From the NCBI GenBank assembly GCA_951813015.1, contig CATOTG010000004.1:124001-188000 (forward strand): a DNA stretch of 64,000 bases. Reading direction: 5' to 3'. Source of the stretch: an uncultured Thermoanaerobaculia bacterium (GTDB taxonomy: Bacteria > Acidobacteriota > Thermoanaerobaculia > Multivoradales > Multivoraceae). A program made the position numbers and the translations under genes. The notes beneath the pieces were generated by a model. The model was not told the origin of the DNA. It saw only the letters and a program-made list of their open reading frames with translations, and searched no databases. Positions 61,478-64,000 of the stretch are shown piece by piece. Each line of letters begins with the position of its first letter. The first letter of the stretch is position 1.

Positions 61478-62002
61478 CTAGTACTTGCCCATCTCCAGCG
61501 TCCCGGACGCGAGCTCGTGGGTCTCGTCGCCCATGCGGTGGATCGCCTTGACCGTCAGGTAGTAGCTGTTGCCGCGGCCGCCCGAGCAGGGCGGCAGATA
61601 GGCGCCGGCCTTGTCCCAGGAAGGGGCCTTGTGCTCCTCGACGACGAAGAAACCCGCCGGCAGGTCGGTCGTGTGACCGGGCACGGAACCGACATCCACC
61701 GCGCTCGTGCCGGCTTCGATCTCCAGGCCGAACTTGCCGTGGCCGCCGTTGTCCATCGGCGGGAAGTCCCGGTCGCTGAACTCGATGATCAGGGCGTTCG
61801 CCTGCTCGGGAATGCCCGCGACGTGCAGAGCCGGCGACATCGCCTCGCCGCCGAACTTCTGGCACTGCTGGCCTTCGGGGACGGCCTCTCCGTTCCACGC
61901 CTCGTCGAGGAAGCGGAGCTCGAGCGCCGAGGCGGCCCCGGCCGTGCCGGCGACGACGGCGATGGCGATCAGAAGGTGTGCGACGGTTGATCGATGCGGC
62001 AT
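61478..62002 (-). CDS. Exported PEBP (YbhB/YbcL)-like protein
   Basis: 174 residues. Seen: a signal peptide (VAHLLIAIAVVAGTAGAASA); then QKFGGEAMSPALHVAGIPEQ and ANALIIEFSDRDFPPMDNGG, followed by HGKFGLEI, which match the phosphatidylethanolamine-binding-protein fold pattern (SPAL, D-x-D, then His); two Cys; and a beta-rich C-terminus SGTLEMGKY. Ligand unknown. Divergent from the aminotransferase gene with only 48 bp between. Confidence 0.78.
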   Translation of the reverse strand: MPHRSTVAHLLIAIAVVAGTAGAASALELRFLDEAWNGEAVPEGQQCQKFGGEAMSPALHVAGIPEQANALIIEFSDRDFPPMDNGGHGKFGLEIEAGTSAVDVGSVPGHTTDLPAGFFVVEEHKAPSWDKAGAYLPPCSGGRGNSYYLTVKAIHRMGDETHELASGTLEMGKY

Positions 62003-62050
62003 AGACTGCTCCTGCTTCGTACGTTGAACCTGTTCCCATTCGGAGTCTCG

Positions 62051-63454
62051 ATGAGCCTACCCGCCGAGGCGACTGTTTTCGCGCCATCGACGTCAGATCG
62101 TGACCACCTGTCCGTCCTTCACCCGACGACAGACCTGCCGGCCCTCCGCCGCGACGGCCCGTTGGTCATCGAACGCGGCCGGGGCATCCGGGTATGGGAC
62201 GAACACGGCAGGGAGTACATCGAGGGGATGGCGGGCCTCTGGTGCACCGCCCTGGGCTATGGCGTGGAGGAACTCGCGGAAGCCGCCGCCGAACAGATTC
62301 GGAAGCTCTCCTTCTCCCACCTCTTTGCGGGTCGCAGCCACGAGCCGGCGGTGGCGTTGGCTGAGAAACTGCGCGAGATCGGGCCGGTTGAGAACGCGAA
62401 GGCCTTCTTCGGCACCTCCGGCTCGGACGCGAACGACACCCAGGTCAAGCTCGTCTGGTACTACAACAACGCACTCGGACGGCCTGAGAAGAAGAAGATC
62501 ATCAGCCGCCGCCGCGGTTACCACGGCGTCTCCCTGGCGGCCGGCAGCATGACCGGGCTGCCGCCGTTTCACCAGAGCTTCGACCTGCCGCTGCCGCAGT
62601 TCCGCCACGTGACCTGTCCGCACCACTACCGGGAAGCCGAGCCGGGCGAGACGGAAGCGGAGTTCACCGCCCGGCTGGCGGCCGAACTCGACGATCTGAT
62701 CCGCGCCGAGGGCCCCGGGACGGTTGCGGCATTCATCGCCGAACCGGTGCTGGGCGCCGGCGGCGTCGTCGTGCCTCCCGAGGGCTACTACCCGGCGATT
62801 CAGAAGGTCCTGGACGAGCACGACGTGTTGCTGATCGACGACGAGGTGATCTGCGGATTCGGGCGGCTCGGCACGCCCTTCGGCGCCGAGGCGATGGACA
62901 TGACGCCGGATACCGCCTCGGTCGCCAAGGCACTGTCGTCCGCATACCTGCCGATCAGCGCGGTGCTGGTGCCGGACGAGATGGTCGACGTCTTCGTCGA
63001 GGCGGGCGAGCGCTGGGGCGTGTTCGGTCACGGCTTTACCTACACCGGGCATCCGGTCTGTGCCGCGGTAGCGCTCAAGGCGCTGGAGCTGATGGAGGAA
63101 CGGGACCTCTTCGCTCACGCCGCCCGGGCAGGCAGCTACTTCCAGGCCGGGTTGCGGCGCTTTGCCGACCACCCGCTGGTCGGGGAAGTGCGGGGCAAGG
63201 GACTGCTCGGCGCCTGCGAGCTCGTGGCGGACAAGCGGACCGGTGAAGCCTTCCCGATGGAGCGCGGAGCAGGCGCCTACTGCATGGAGCGCTGCCTGGA
63301 TCAGGCTTTGATCCTGCGGGCGCTCGGCGACACCGTGGCGTTCTGCCCGCCCTTGATTGTCACCGAGTCGGACATCGACGAGATCCTGGAGCGCTTCGGC
63401 CGCGGCCTGGACGAGACCCTGGCCTGGGTCGAGGCGGGCGGGGGAGCGTCCTGA
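62051..63454 (+). CDS. Class III PLP-dependent aminotransferase (omega-transaminase)
   Basis: 467 residues from the ATG at 62051. Seen: LVIERGRGIRVWDEHGREYI, then EGMAGLWCTALGYG; FFGTSGSDANDTQVKLVWYY; KIISRRRGYHGVSLAAGSMT; the PLP Asp in DVLLIDDEVICGFGRLG; the Schiff-base lysine in ASVAKALSSAYLPISAV (about residue 294); and FGHGFTYTGHPVCAAVALKA. Resembles pyruvate- or beta-alanine-dependent omega-transaminases; amine substrate unknown. The SDR gene that follows may act in the same pathway. Confidence 0.93.
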   Translation: MSLPAEATVFAPSTSDRDHLSVLHPTTDLPALRRDGPLVIERGRGIRVWDEHGREYIEGMAGLWCTALGYGVEELAEAAAEQIRKLSFSHLFAGRSHEPAVALAEKLREIGPVENAKAFFGTSGSDANDTQVKLVWYYNNALGRPEKKKIISRRRGYHGVSLAAGSMTGLPPFHQSFDLPLPQFRHVTCPHHYREAEPGETEAEFTARLAAELDDLIRAEGPGTVAAFIAEPVLGAGGVVVPPEGYYPAIQKVLDEHDVLLIDDEVICGFGRLGTPFGAEAMDMTPDTASVAKALSSAYLPISAVLVPDEMVDVFVEAGERWGVFGHGFTYTGHPVCAAVALKALELMEERDLFAHAARAGSYFQAGLRRFADHPLVGEVRGKGLLGACELVADKRTGEAFPMERGAGAYCMERCLDQALILRALGDTVAFCPPLIVTESDIDEILERFGRGLDETLAWVEAGGGAS

Positions 63455-63531
63455 TGGCGGTACCGGGCATGGTGGGCCCCGAGACGGAGCGTGCGGTGGT
63501 CGGCCTCGCAGGCGGAGCGTCCTGATGGCGG
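63443..63531. repeat. 18-bp direct repeat (period 71) at the SDR start
   Basis: GGAGCGTCCTGATGGCGG at 63443-63460 and again at 63514-63531. The right copy contains the SDR ATG; the left copy contains the stop of the aminotransferase and a false ATG. Confidence 0.85.
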
Positions 63532-64000
63532 AACTGAGCACGCTGAGCCGGTCCGTGGCCGGCAAGACCGCGTTGATCACGGGGTGCGCTTCGGGAATGG
63601 GCCGGGCGACGGCGAAGCTGTTTGCCGCGGAAGGCGCGAACGTCGCCGCTACGGACATCAACGGCGAGGGCGTCCGGGAAACGGTGGCCGAGATCGAGGC
63701 CGCGGGCCGGGAAGCCACGGCCTGGACGCTCGACGTTGGCGACGCCGAGGCGATCCGGCGGGTCGTCGACGAGGTGGCGGCGCGCTACGGCGGGCTGGAC
63801 ATCCTGGTGAACAACGCCGGCATCTCGCGCGGCGGGCCGATTGACGCGGACGAGTACGAGCAGCGCTGGCAGGAGACGGTCAACGTACTGCTCACGGCTC
63901 ACCAGCGGACGATCCGTGCGGCGCTGCGGTACCTGCGCCAGTCGGATTCGCCCCGGATCGTGAACATCGCCTCGACCGAAGGGCTGGGCGCAACCGCGAT
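63525..64000 (+). CDS. Short-chain dehydrogenase/reductase (SDR), 3' partial
   Basis: The ATG at 63525 opens a frame that runs past the window end. Seen: the classical SDR Rossmann motif TALITGCASGMGRATAKLFA (TGxxxGxG), VAATDINGEGVRET (Asp after strand 2, favouring NAD), LDVGDAEAIRRVVDEVAARY, DILVNNAGISRGG (NNAG), and IVNIASTEGLG (catalytic Ser region). The YxxxK motif lies beyond the edge. Likely oxidises or reduces a substrate in the same pathway as the aminotransferase 70 bp upstream. Confidence 0.92.
   Translation, partial: MAELSTLSRSVAGKTALITGCASGMGRATAKLFAAEGANVAATDINGEGVRETVAEIEAAGREATAWTLDVGDAEAIRRVVDEVAARYGGLDILVNNAGISRGGPIDADEYEQRWQETVNVLLTAHQRTIRAALRYLRQSDSPRIVNIASTEGLGATA

Overview
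This is a 64 kb window of GC-rich (very roughly two-thirds G+C), gene-dense bacterial chromosome. It has no rRNA or tRNA gene that I can see, no phage genes and no CRISPR array. A tripartite RND efflux operon, DUF481 outer-membrane protein, LpxL-like lipid acyltransferase and lipoproteins point to a Gram-negative. The mix of exported sulfatase, class C serine hydrolase with Calx-beta-like modules, cytochrome-c-tagged virginiamycin-lyase-like propeller and single-chain acyl-CoA carboxylase, plus a twice-repeated C-terminal module that I associate with Acidobacteriota (Thermoanaerobaculia-like) proteins, suggests a heterotrophic, possibly marine or host-associated acidobacterium. This placement is an inference from gene content, not from a marker gene.

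Layout. 1-6 kb: RND efflux operon (outer-membrane factor, adaptor with an unusual C-terminal AMIN domain, pump). 6-7.7 kb: enoyl-CoA hydratase and a YgjP-type metallopeptidase. 7.7-14.2 kb: an insertion-sequence graveyard in which IS630, an IS481-like element, IS256, IS3 and an IS1182 scrap abut one another, enclosing two small exported proteins. 14.2-22.3 kb: galactokinase, a FitAB toxin-antitoxin pair with a coupled third ORF, GH20 hexosaminidase, VOC protein, RecD2 helicase and a second PIN/AbrB toxin-antitoxin pair. 22.3-24.8 kb: a decayed IS481-like copy and an IS110 element with a structured noncoding end. 24.9-31.5 kb: an unknown exported protein, Na+/solute symporter with its small subunit, lipid A-type acyltransferase plus sulfatase, and pantothenate kinase. 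31.6-41 kb: peroxiredoxin, haem/cobalamin-type ABC importer, threonine aldolase plus MaoC, a frameshifted Ppx/GppA, a HAD hydrolase and a frameshifted orphan DNA methyltransferase. 41-49 kb: acyl-CoA carboxylase, GNAT, exported protein plus MATE, and the cytochrome/propeller protein. 49.3-52.4 kb: a cassette of membrane protein, AAA ATPase, TOPRIM-like protein and membrane protein that looks like an anti-phage (RloAB/AbiL/PARIS-like) module. 52.4-64 kb: DUF481 protein, serine hydrolase, TPR lipoprotein, thioesterase, carboxylesterase, acyl-CoA dehydrogenase, PEBP-like protein, class III aminotransferase and an SDR.

Two window-wide patterns stand out. First, many gene edges carry short direct repeats (about 20-77 bp with periods of about 60-90 bp) that copy the end or start of the neighbouring gene. 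Second, several reading frames are broken by single-base changes in homopolymer runs, so some of the apparent pseudogenes may be assembly errors.
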